From the NCBI RefSeq assembly GCF_963973895.1, contig NZ_CAXBBF010000001.1: DNA of 64,000 nt. One strand, 5' to 3'. The notes below the pieces were generated by a model. It worked only from the letters and a program-made list of their open reading frames with translations, did no database searches and was not told where the DNA came from. The DNA is from Porticoccus sp950063125 (GTDB lineage Bacteria > Pseudomonadota > Gammaproteobacteria > Pseudomonadales > Porticoccaceae). Shown piece by piece: positions 44,906-53,090 of the stretch (position 1 is the stretch's first letter; every line of letters starts with the position of its first letter). Both the position numbers and the translations under genes were made by a program.

Positions 44906-47900
44906 ACGGTTTCTCCTGACAAGTTGTTATGGTCAGTGCTGTGAAAACGTCGATAGATGACCGGCAGCAGGAACAGGGTCAGCAGAGTGGAGCTGATCAA
45001 ACCGCCGATCACCACGATGGCCAGGGGCTTTTGTAATTCAGAACCGGGCCCGCTGGCTGCCAATAGAGGTAACAGGCCAAAAGCGCAGGTGCTGGCGGTC
45101 ATCATCACCGGGCGCAGACGCCGCAGTGCGCCCTGTTTCACCACGTCGGCCATGGGCAGGCCCTTCGCTTGCAGGTAATTGAAGTGGGACATCATCACCA
45201 CGCCATTCATCACCGCGATACCGAGCAGGGCGATAAAACCCACCGAGGCGGGAACGGACAGGAACTGGCCGGTGAGCCACAGGGCCAACAGGCCGCCGGT
45301 GAGCGCGAAGGGAATGTTGGAGAGAATGATGGCGGTCTGTTTCAGGGAACCGAAGGTGATGAATAGCAGCAGGGCGATCAGGCCCAGTGCGACTGGCACC
45401 ACCAGTGCCAGTCGGGCGGCCGCCCGCTGCTGATTCTCGAACTGGCCACCCCAGGCCAGAGAATAGCTCTGGGGCAGATCGATATCTGCGGCGATGGCGG
45501 CCTTGGCCTCATCGACGAAGCCCACCAGATCGCGGCCCTCCACATTGGTGCGCACCACTGCAAAGCGCTGGCCGGACTCGCGGGAAATCCCAACCGGTCC
45601 TTCGATGCGGCGGATATCTGCCAGCTCTGCGAGGGGAATGGTGCTGCCATTGGCCAGGTTAATGCGGCTCTGTTGCAGTTGCATCACGCCGTCCCCCTGG
45701 GGTTTGTGATAGCGCAGCATCAATGGCACCCGGGCGGTGTGTTCGATAATGTTACCCAGGGGCAGCCCCTCGATCTCCGCCCGCAGGCGGTTCTGCAGGG
45801 CTTCCACGTCGATGCCCAGCATGCCGGCCCGTTGGCGATTGACGGTCACCTGCAGGTACTGGGCACCCTCGTTAATGGTGGCGGTGGTATCCACGGCGCC
45901 GTCGATGGTCTCCACCCGCGTGGAAATAGCCTGGGTCAGTTGGTTTAATGTGGCCAGATCCGGGCCGAACACCTTGATGGCGATGTCACCCCGCGAGCCG
46001 GTTAGCATCTCCGAGACGCGCATGTCGATGGGCTGGGTGAAGCCGTAGTTGATGCCGGGGAAGCGCTCCAGTACCGTGCGCAGCTTCTGCTCGATTTCCG
46101 CCTTGCTGTCGGCCTGCCATTCCGCCATCGGTTTCAGTTGCAGGAACACGTCGGTCTCGTTGAGGCCCATGGGGTCCATGCCAATTTCATCAGAGCCGCT
46201 GCGGGAGACGATGCGCTGAATTTCCGGCACATTACTCAGCAGTTCCTTTTCCACCTGTTTGACGATGCGGGTACTGTTTTCCAGATTGATGGAGGGAATC
46301 GACTCCAACTGCACGATGATGTCGCCCTCATCCATGGTGGGCATGAAGGTTTTGCCCACCAGCGGGAACACCAAAACCGATACCACCAGCAGTGCGGCAG
46401 AACCGCCCACCAGCCAGAGGGGTTTGGCAAGCGCCTTGTCCAACAGTGGTTCATAGGCTCGCAGCAACTGGCGGCTGAGCCAGGGCTCGCGTTCGCTGCC
46501 CTTGCGGATCATGAAGGATGCCAGCACCGGGATGGCGGTGAGAGACAGCGCCAGGGATCCCAGCAGAGCGAACACGATGGTCAGGGTCACCGGGCCGAAC
46601 AGTTTGCCTTCCAGCCCCTGCAGGGTCAGCAGTGGCAGAAACACGATGACGATGATGGCAACACCGGAGGTGACCGGCACCGCCACGTCCTTTACTGCCC
46701 GGAAAATGATGTGCAGACGGGGTAGGGGCGTGCCGCCGTTTTTCTGTCGCACCTGCTGTTGGCCCAATGCCGAGACAATGTTCTCGACAATAACGATGGC
46801 GGAGTCCACCAGCATGCCGATGGCAATCACCAGGCCGCCGAGGCTCATCAGGTTGGCGGACATGCCCATGCGGTCCATCATGAAAAAGGTGAACAGCGCC
46901 GACAGGGGTAGAACCAGTGAGACGGTCACCGCGGCGCGCCAGTTGCCGAGGAACAGCACCAACAGGATTACCACCAGTACCACCGCTTCCAACAGCGCCA
47001 GGCTCACTGTGCCCACCGCCCGCTCGATCAACACGCTGCGGTCGTAGAATACATTGATGGCAGTGCCCTCCGGCAGGCTGGTATGCAGTTCTGCCAGTTT
47101 GTCCTGCACGCCGTCCACTACGTTTCTGGCGTTGGCCCCGCTCAGGCCGATCACCAGCCCCTGTACCACTTCTCCCTCGCCATTGGCGGTGACTGAGCCG
47201 TAGCGCTCCAGGCTGCCTAGGGAAATGTCGGAAATCTGGCTGAGGGGAATGGACTGGCCGAGGGCGTTGTCGAGGCGAATGGCCGCCAGATCCTCCAGGG
47301 AGGTGAGGGCACCGGCCACTCGCACCAGGATGGCTTCCTCGCCCTGATCCAGTCGGCCAGCCCCATCGTTGCGGTTGTTGGCCTGCAGGGCGGCGACGAT
47401 ATCGGCGTTGGTTACCTGCATCTGAGCCATTGCCTCCCGGCGCGGTGCCACCTCATAGGTTTTGACAAAACCACCCAGCGCGTTCACGTCGGCCACGCCG
47501 GGCACCGTGCGCAGAGCGGGGCGGATGGTCCAGTCCAGCAGGTAGCGCCGCTGTTGCAGGGAGAGATTGTCGTTGTCCACGGTGAACATGAACATGTCAC
47601 TGAGCGGTGTGCTCATGGGGGCCAGTCCCCCGCTGATATTGCCGGGCAGATCGCTCCAGATATTGTTCAACCGCTCGGTGACCTGCTGGCGGGCCCAGTA
47701 GATGTCTGTTCCCTCGGCGAAGTCCAGGGTGATGGCGCTGAGGGCGTATTTGGAAATGGAGCGCAGCACTGTCTGGTCGGGGATGCCGAGCAGTTCCACT
47801 TCGATGGGCTGGGTGATCAGTGATTCCACTTCTTCCGGTGTCATGCCCGGCGATTTGATAATCAGTTTTACCTGGGTGGGTGAGATATCCGGAAAAGCAT

Positions 47901-48009
47901 CGATGGGCAGGTTCAGCATGGCACGGCTGCCGAAACCGATCAGCAGCAGAGTCAGTAAGCCGATCAACAATCGCTGGCTGAGGGAAAACTGGATCAGGCG
48001 ACTCAACAT
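44902..48009 (-). CDS. Heavy-metal efflux RND pump (CusA/CzcA family)
   Basis: This 1035-residue inner-membrane pump has the 12-segment RND layout with two large periplasmic loops. Transmembrane segment 4 reads AIGMLVDSAIVIVEN, keeping the Asp and Glu of the proton path but not the DFG-DGAV form of CzcA. At the CusA position of the Met in YMPTTLPGI the sequence is GDIIVQLESIPSI, so a CusA-type Met ligand is missing; CzcA-like proteins have a similar Gln. The metal cannot be assigned safely. Stops overlap with both neighbours (TAATG with the adaptor, ATGA with DUF3240). Confidence 0.93.
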   Translation of the reverse strand: MLSRLIQFSLSQRLLIGLLTLLLIGFGSRAMLNLPIDAFPDISPTQVKLIIKSPGMTPEEVESLITQPIEVELLGIPDQTVLRSISKYALSAITLDFAEGTDIYWARQQVTERLNNIWSDLPGNISGGLAPMSTPLSDMFMFTVDNDNLSLQQRRYLLDWTIRPALRTVPGVADVNALGGFVKTYEVAPRREAMAQMQVTNADIVAALQANNRNDGAGRLDQGEEAILVRVAGALTSLEDLAAIRLDNALGQSIPLSQISDISLGSLERYGSVTANGEGEVVQGLVIGLSGANARNVVDGVQDKLAELHTSLPEGTAINVFYDRSVLIERAVGTVSLALLEAVVLVVILLVLFLGNWRAAVTVSLVLPLSALFTFFMMDRMGMSANLMSLGGLVIAIGMLVDSAIVIVENIVSALGQQQVRQKNGGTPLPRLHIIFRAVKDVAVPVTSGVAIIVIVFLPLLTLQGLEGKLFGPVTLTIVFALLGSLALSLTAIPVLASFMIRKGSEREPWLSRQLLRAYEPLLDKALAKPLWLVGGSAALLVVSVLVFPLVGKTFMPTMDEGDIIVQLESIPSINLENSTRIVKQVEKELLSNVPEIQRIVSRSGSDEIGMDPMGLNETDVFLQLKPMAEWQADSKAEIEQKLRTVLERFPGINYGFTQPIDMRVSEMLTGSRGDIAIKVFGPDLATLNQLTQAISTRVETIDGAVDTTATINEGAQYLQVTVNRQRAGMLGIDVEALQNRLRAEIEGLPLGNIIEHTARVPLMLRYHKPQGDGVMQLQQSRINLANGSTIPLAELADIRRIEGPVGISRESGQRFAVVRTNVEGRDLVGFVDEAKAAIAADIDLPQSYSLAWGGQFENQQRAAARLALVVPVALGLIALLLFITFGSLKQTAIILSNIPFALTGGLLALWLTGQFLSVPASVGFIALLGIAVMNGVVMMSHFNYLQAKGLPMADVVKQGALRRLRPVMMTASTCAFGLLPLLAASGPGSELQKPLAIVVIGGLISSTLLTLFLLPVIYRRFHSTDHNNLSGETV

Positions 48010-49142
48010 TATTCGCCGCCTCCGAGTCCCAACTGGATACCTTTCAGCAGGGCTGTGCCCTCCACCACCAGCTCTTCGCCGGGGAAAATGCCTCCAGTGG
48101 CCAGGTAGTGATTGCCCATGGGTAACAGAGCGACGGCTCGAGCTTCAACGCCATTTTCACTGCGCACATAGATAGTGGTGGCGTTGCCGGAATGGGTTAC
48201 CGCTGCGGCGGGCACCAGCACACCCCGGGCCAGGGGCGGCAGGGTCAGCATCAGGGTCTGGCCCGGCAGAGAGGTCTGTGGTTGTTCCAGGGCCGCCATG
48301 ATATCCACCATCTGGGTGGTGGGGTTTACGGCGGCATTCTTGTATTTGAGGATCGCCGTTCTGTCTGTGTCAGTCAGTTGCAGACGGTCACCCACTTCCA
48401 GGCTTGCTGCCAGCACTGCGGGTACAGCGGCTTCGAGCCATAGCTCGGAGTCCGCCTGCAGGGTGGCGACCGGGGTGTTGGCGGGCACCGCCTGTCCGGC
48501 ATTGAACAGGCGTTCACTGAGTTTTCCTGCAGCCGGAGACTTGATCGGGTATTCACCGGGTTGCCGTTTGCCGCTGGGCAGCTGGGCCAGGTCTGTGTCA
48601 GTAAACCCGGCCCTGGTGAGTTGTTGCCGGTGGGATGCCAGGGTGAATTCCACCTGCTGTAGACGGCGTCGGGTCTGTTGTAGCCGCTGCCTGGCGATGA
48701 TGCCCTCCTTGAACAGTTCGTTATCACGGTCGAATTCATAGCGGGCCTGCTCCAGGTCGTGGTGGGCTTTCAGCCAGGATTCCTCCACGGCCATCAGGCC
48801 TGGACTACTCAGAGTGACGATGGGTTGTCCGGCGCTGACAGCATCCCCCGGAACCCGGTGCCAGCGAGTCAGGGTGCCGCTGTAGAGAGCAATGGCCTGG
48901 GCGCTGTGTTCGGGGGAGTTGATGACCGTCGCGGGTATGCTGTTGCCGTCGCGTAAGTCGGCGCTGCGGGCGGGTTGGAAAACCAGCTTCATGCGGACCG
49001 CTTCATCCCGGCTCAGGGGGATGGCTTCTGCTTCCTCTGCGCTCACCTTGCCGCCGGTCATCAGTGCCAGGGACAGGGCCAGTGGCAGGGCGAAAGAGAA
49101 CCGATTGGTGGTCAGTTCCGACGGTTCCTTGGGGGCTTTCAT
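48009..49142 (-). CDS. Periplasmic adaptor of HME-RND exporter (CusB/CzcB family)
   Basis: This 377-residue protein has an N-terminal membrane/signal segment (about 16-36), a lipoyl-type region (YSGTLTRWHRVPGDAVSAGQPI), a long hairpin of helices (about 112-175), and a beta-barrel with ending membrane-proximal domain. It links the pump to the outer membrane channel. It lies between the channel and pump genes with overlapping ends, showing one operon. A Met-rich N-terminus, typical of CusB, is not visible. Confidence 0.9.
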   Translation of the reverse strand: MKAPKEPSELTTNRFSFALPLALSLALMTGGKVSAEEAEAIPLSRDEAVRMKLVFQPARSADLRDGNSIPATVINSPEHSAQAIALYSGTLTRWHRVPGDAVSAGQPIVTLSSPGLMAVEESWLKAHHDLEQARYEFDRDNELFKEGIIARQRLQQTRRRLQQVEFTLASHRQQLTRAGFTDTDLAQLPSGKRQPGEYPIKSPAAGKLSERLFNAGQAVPANTPVATLQADSELWLEAAVPAVLAASLEVGDRLQLTDTDRTAILKYKNAAVNPTTQMVDIMAALEQPQTSLPGQTLMLTLPPLARGVLVPAAAVTHSGNATTIYVRSENGVEARAVALLPMGNHYLATGGIFPGEELVVEGTALLKGIQLGLGGGE

Positions 49143-50407
49143 GGCAGTACTCCAACGGTTTGGTTGAATTCGGAGACCAGTCGCTGCTGATCCAGCTCGG
49201 TCAGTTGGTATCGCAGGCGACTCTCCCGGTACCGCTGCAGGGCTTGAATGGCGGGCAAAATGTCGGTTTCGCCCAGGGAGAAGGCTTTTTTTGCCATTTG
49301 CCAGTGCTGGCGATGCAGTGCCTGCTGCTCCCTGCCCAGCTCAAGGGAACGGCGGGTGGATTCCAGCTGGTGCTCTACTTCGTGCAGTTGTTGTTGTAAC
49401 TGTCGGTGGGCTTGTATAACGCGGACTTCCGCTTCCGTGGCGGCAAGGCGCGCGGCACTGCTTTTTGCGGAAATATAGTTGCCACCGCCGAAAGGCATGG
49501 TGATGGCGATGCCGAGACTGTCGATATCCTCCTCGCCACTGCTACCGCGCTCCCGGCGCATGCCCATGAACAGGGTGGGGTTGCCGGCGCTATCGTGTCG
49601 CGCCAGTTGCGCCTGCAGTTGTCGGCTTTCCGCCTGATCCTGCAGGAAGCCCAGCAGAGGGTGCCCGGAGTCGATGGCCTGTCGTTGGCTGCGTTCTTCC
49701 GAGAAGGCCGCTGACGGGCGCAGATGAAGACCGGTGACTATCTGGTAATTGCGTTGGGCGTCCACCAGCGCCGCCTCACTGTCCAGCAACCGCTGCTCAG
49801 CCTCCAGCACCAGTCCCCGGCTTTGCATCAGCGCGGATCTGGCGATGCTGCCGGTATTGTGGAGGGTTTCGCTGATCCTGAGCAGCTCTCGGGTGTCATC
49901 CAGTGCCCGGCGAGCCTGGGCGAAGGCGATGTCGGTGCGACTGAGTTCGTGCAGGCTCTGGCGCACCAGCCCGGCGGTTTTCAGAGTCAGGTATTCCTGC
50001 CAGCTGTCGCTGGCCTGCCGGTATTGGTCGCCCAGGTTGGCATTGTCCCGGCGCTGTCCCCAGCGCCACAGATCCATTTCCACACCGGCCTCCATTTCCC
50101 GCATGCCCTGGTTGTCCGCCTGCTGGTCATCCCAGTAACCGGCGGTTGCCCTGGGACGATTGGCCAGCCAGTCGCCGGCAAAATGCTGTTGGGCCGAGGC
50201 CTGATCGCGGTAGGCGTTACCCAAAGACTGTTCCGGGGCCTGCTCCATGGCGGCCCGAAACACCTCGGCATAGTCGAGGGAGTCGCTGCTTTGCAGGATG
50301 GCGTGTTCCGGCGATTCTGCCATTGTCCCGGGGGCTAAGAGCAACACTGCCAGGCCGAGACCCAGGGACAGTCTGTTGCGAAAGGGATGTCGTTGGGAGC
50401 GTTTCAC
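49139..50407 (-). CDS. Outer membrane channel of HME-RND exporter (TolC/CusC family)
   Basis: This 422-residue protein has a signal peptide (RNRLSLGLGLAVLLLAPGTMA) and long helical repeats with Gln, Glu and Arg heptads, typical of TolC-type channels; no lipobox is visible. The start is taken as GTG 50407, the last start before the signal peptide; the open frame runs to 50797 but that part overlaps the divergent regulator and is not protein-like. The stop overlaps the adaptor start by four bases (ATGA). It is the first gene of the exporter operon. Confidence 0.88.
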   Translation of the reverse strand: MKRSQRHPFRNRLSLGLGLAVLLLAPGTMAESPEHAILQSSDSLDYAEVFRAAMEQAPEQSLGNAYRDQASAQQHFAGDWLANRPRATAGYWDDQQADNQGMREMEAGVEMDLWRWGQRRDNANLGDQYRQASDSWQEYLTLKTAGLVRQSLHELSRTDIAFAQARRALDDTRELLRISETLHNTGSIARSALMQSRGLVLEAEQRLLDSEAALVDAQRNYQIVTGLHLRPSAAFSEERSQRQAIDSGHPLLGFLQDQAESRQLQAQLARHDSAGNPTLFMGMRRERGSSGEEDIDSLGIAITMPFGGGNYISAKSSAARLAATEAEVRVIQAHRQLQQQLHEVEHQLESTRRSLELGREQQALHRQHWQMAKKAFSLGETDILPAIQALQRYRESRLRYQLTELDQQRLVSEFNQTVGVLP

Positions 50408-50456
50408 GGCCTTGTCATTCCTGTCAGTGAATCTGTCGGGAATGTTAGGGGGGTGC

Positions 50457-50495
50457 TTGTCAAAATTATGTCTATATGAGCCCCGCTTTTGACAA
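50457..50495. promoter_or_regulatory. Inverted repeat between exporter and regulator genes
   Basis: TTGTCAAAA (50457-50465) and TTTTGACAA (50487-50495) are perfect inverted copies 21 bases apart, in the 173-base divergent gap. Each arm holds a TTGACA-like hexamer. It could be the binding site of the OmpR-type regulator for both promoters. Confidence 0.5.
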
Positions 50496-50580
50496 CTTTT
50501 TGGCAAAGGGATGGGGATACTGACGGTATCGATAACCAAACCCGCTATGATGGTGGGAATCGGCCTGGGCGGGAGGAACG

Positions 50581-51252
50581 ATGAACATACTGGTGGTAGA
50601 AGACAACAGGGATATTGCAGAGAACATTGCCGATTACCTCGAACCCCGGGGGCACAGTCTGGACTTCGCCGCCGACGGCAGGCTCGGGCTGCAGCTGGCC
50701 CTCGACCACGACTTCGATGTGATCGTGCTGGACCTGATGCTACCGCGCATGGACGGAATGACCGTCTGCCAGAAATTGCGTGAGGCCCACCGGGCAACCC
50801 CGGTGCTGATGCTGACCGCCCGGGACCAACTCGATGACAAACTGGCCGGGTTTCAATCCGGTGCCGACGACTATCTGGTGAAACCCTTTTCCGTCAAGGA
50901 GTTGGAGGCACGGCTCCACGCGCTGATCAAGCGTGTTCACCACTTTGGTGATGGAGCGGTTCTACAGGTGGCCGACCTGTCCTTCAACCAGCAGACCCTG
51001 CAGGCGAGCCGCGCCGGTATGCCGCTGGAGCTCAACCCCACCCAGCGCAAACTGCTGGAACTGCTGATGAAAAGCAGCCCGGCGGTGGTCAAGCGGGACC
51101 GGTTGGAGGAATTGATCTGGGGCGATCTGCCCCCAGACAACGACGTGTTGCGTACCCATATCTACAGTCTGCGCAACATCATTGACAGGCCGTTCGAAAA
51201 AAAGCTGCTGCACACGGTTCACGGGGTCGGCTACCGCCTGTCGGACACCTGA
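50581..51252 (+). CDS. OmpR-family response regulator (metal-type)
   Basis: This 223-residue regulator has a receiver domain (VVEDNRDIAENI, phosphoacceptor Asp in IVLDLMLPRMDG, Lys in VKPFSVKELEA) and a C-terminal winged helix (LEELIWGDLPPDNDVLRTHI, LLHTVHGVGYRL). The GGGAGGAACG before ATG is a good ribosome site. It is divergent from the exporter operon and followed by its sensor after 45 bases, which suggests it controls the exporter in the way CusR or CzcR does. Confidence 0.92.
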   Translation: MNILVVEDNRDIAENIADYLEPRGHSLDFAADGRLGLQLALDHDFDVIVLDLMLPRMDGMTVCQKLREAHRATPVLMLTARDQLDDKLAGFQSGADDYLVKPFSVKELEARLHALIKRVHHFGDGAVLQVADLSFNQQTLQASRAGMPLELNPTQRKLLELLMKSSPAVVKRDRLEELIWGDLPPDNDVLRTHIYSLRNIIDRPFEKKLLHTVHGVGYRLSDT

Positions 51253-51297
51253 CCGCTTCGCTTTTACTTTCACTCTTGTCGAGCAGGGTATCGTCAC

Positions 51298-52578
51298 ATG
51301 TACAGGAACAGCCTCAAGCGCCGCATTATTTTTACCACCGTCATTATCGTCACGGTGGTCAGTACCCTGTTTGCCGGATGCCTGCTGTTGATCAAGCAAC
51401 GACTTGAGGAGACCACCTTTGGGCGGCTGGTACACGAGCATCTGGAAATTCTGATCAACGAACCGGCGTCGGCAGAAATATTGTCCCATGCACTGTTCAA
51501 TGAATGGCGTTTCTACCGGGGTGAGGGTGTGGCCAGGTTGCCGGAGTCCATACGGCAACTGCCCCCGGGTTCCTATCACAGCATTAATATTGATGACCGC
51601 TTCTACCATCTGCAAATTGAGCAGATTCCCGAGGGCAAGGTCTACCTGAGCTACGATGTCACTGAATGGGAGCAGCAGGAGCACGCGTTGCTGGCAACCC
51701 TGTTTTACGGCCTGGTGGTGGTGTTGATCGTGGCCGTGCTGATGGCCAATCGTTCCTCTCGGATTATTCTGTCGCCGGTGAAGGCCTTGACTGCGCGCCT
51801 GACCAATATCGAACCGGGGGACCGAGGGGTGCGCATTGCCGGGGAGTTTCGGGGCAGCGAAATCGGCCAGATCGCCTCGGCATTTGACAACTATTCCGCA
51901 CGTCTGGATCAGTTTGTGGAGCGGGAGCGATCTTTTACCGCTTCGGCCAGCCACGAACTGCGCACGCCTCTGTCGGTGATGCTGGGGGCGGTGGACGTGC
52001 TCGACGCCAATGTGGATTCGCCGGTGGCGGAGCGCGCTCTGGGGCGTATCAGGCGCGCCTGCGGTGAGATGCAGGCCTTTATTGAGGCCACTCTGTTCCT
52101 GTCCCGGGAGGGAGGCAGCGGCATCAATCGGGGCGAGCCGGTCAACCTTCCAGACTTGCTGGAGGAGGTTGTAGATGACTACCGGGACAGAATTGCCGCA
52201 GCAGCTATCGAAGTGCAGGTTGAGGCATCTTCGCCAATGTTACTGGATGTGCCGGCAAGCATCGTCAAGATTACCCTCAACAACATCCTGCTCAATGCCA
52301 TTGAGCACAGTGAAGGAGGTCGCATCCGGGTCGCGCTGAAGGACAGCCGCCTGACCATCGCCGATACCGGAGCGGGAATCCCCGGCGATCAATTGCCCCA
52401 CGTGTTTGATCGCAGCTACACCACCAAGCCCTCGGGCACCGGTATGGGGCTTAACCTGGTGAAGCGCATCTGCGATCGCTTTAACTGGCGGATCGAGATC
52501 GACAGCGAGCCGGGAAGGGGGACTACTGTTGTCGTGATTTTCCCCGATAACGACGGTACCGACAGCAGCGTGGCTTGA
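51298..52578 (+). CDS. Sensor histidine kinase of metal two-component system
   Basis: This 426-residue kinase has two membrane segments (about 11-32 and 135-155) flanking a roughly 100-residue periplasmic domain, then HAMP, HisKA (SASHELRTPLSVML) and an ATPase domain (NNILLNAIEHS, DTGAGIP, GTGMGLNLVKRI). The periplasmic part has only a few His and Met and no clear metal motif. It probably phosphorylates the regulator encoded just upstream. A truncated usp copy begins 8 bases after its stop. Confidence 0.92.
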   Translation: MYRNSLKRRIIFTTVIIVTVVSTLFAGCLLLIKQRLEETTFGRLVHEHLEILINEPASAEILSHALFNEWRFYRGEGVARLPESIRQLPPGSYHSINIDDRFYHLQIEQIPEGKVYLSYDVTEWEQQEHALLATLFYGLVVVLIVAVLMANRSSRIILSPVKALTARLTNIEPGDRGVRIAGEFRGSEIGQIASAFDNYSARLDQFVERERSFTASASHELRTPLSVMLGAVDVLDANVDSPVAERALGRIRRACGEMQAFIEATLFLSREGGSGINRGEPVNLPDLLEEVVDDYRDRIAAAAIEVQVEASSPMLLDVPASIVKITLNNILLNAIEHSEGGRIRVALKDSRLTIADTGAGIPGDQLPHVFDRSYTTKPSGTGMGLNLVKRICDRFNWRIEIDSEPGRGTTVVVIFPDNDGTDSSVA

Positions 52579-52586
52579 TCAATGGC

Positions 52587-52649
52587 TCAACGCAGCAACA
52601 ACAGCGGAATTTTTGAATTGATCAGCATCCGCTGGGTCACACTGCCAAA
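52587..52649. repeat. Left copy of 63-base direct repeat flanking the cluster
   Basis: This segment pairs with 60388-60450 in the same orientation, with mismatches only at 52625 and 52632. The two copies are 7801 bases apart and bracket the FHA/kinase/phosphatase genes. Confidence 0.9.
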
Positions 52650-52658
52650 CAACAGTTG
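52587..52658 (-). pseudogene. Truncated 3' end of a usp gene
   Basis: The minus strand encodes QLLFGSVTQRMLINSKIP then LLLLR and a stop, matching the last 23 residues of the intact Usp at 60388-61260 except for one Gln/Glu change. Over 52587-52649 the DNA is identical at 61 of 63 positions, and both mismatches are silent. Upstream of this stretch the similarity ends. Silent changes suggest a once-functional divergent copy instead of a fresh duplication. Confidence 0.85.
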
Positions 52659-52827
52659 TAGCAAAAGTCGAGAGCTTCCTGAAGGGTTTGACGACCATGT
52701 CTTCTTCTAATCACTACATTCTAAATAGGACTGCAGCCGATCGGTTCAACTTGATCGAGAGTGTATGGAAGATGAGGGTAATGCTCATCAAGGTGCTTGA
52801 TCTTTGCGTGGACAGATGATGTATCAC

Positions 52828-52845
52828 CAGCTTTTATAAAAGCTG
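52828..52845. promoter_or_regulatory. 18-base perfect palindrome
   Basis: CAGCTTTTATAAAAGCTG is a perfect dyad without loop, about 245 bases before the first cluster gene. It may be an operator; nothing ties it to a given regulator. Confidence 0.35.
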
Positions 52846-53090
52846 CACTCCCAGGCAGAATGAAGTATTTACGCAATAGTCATGCACAGGCATTTTCTTG
52901 TGCAATCGCGGTATGTTTGGGAAATGATTTCTCGTAAACGAAAGTCAAGGCGAAGGTTTTAACCAAATGTAGGGAAGCTATACGTTTGCAACACCCTATG
53001 GTACGATTTTTGCGTTATGCCGGATAAACTGTCTGGGCGGATACAAACTTCTATTTTCATCATGTGCGATCAAGAGAAGGAAATTCTTGC

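Larger units (their letters stand above)
52579..53090. other. Intergenic region at left edge of the FHA/kinase cluster
   Basis: This 512-base gap has a usp gene fragment at 52587-52658, an 18-base palindrome at 52828-52845 and an extended -10-like TGGTACGAT at 52999-53007. A 40-codon frame at 52697-52819 has no recognisable product. It is more AT-rich by eye than the metal locus before it. Confidence 0.6.

Noticed and set aside
50408..50797. N-terminal extension of the outer membrane channel frame
   Set aside because: The extension precedes the signal peptide, is Arg/Pro-rich and overlaps the divergent regulator gene.
52697..52819. 40-codon frame beginning MSSSNHYILN
   Set aside because: It is short, has no ribosome site or family match, and lies in decayed DNA; kept only as part of a finding.
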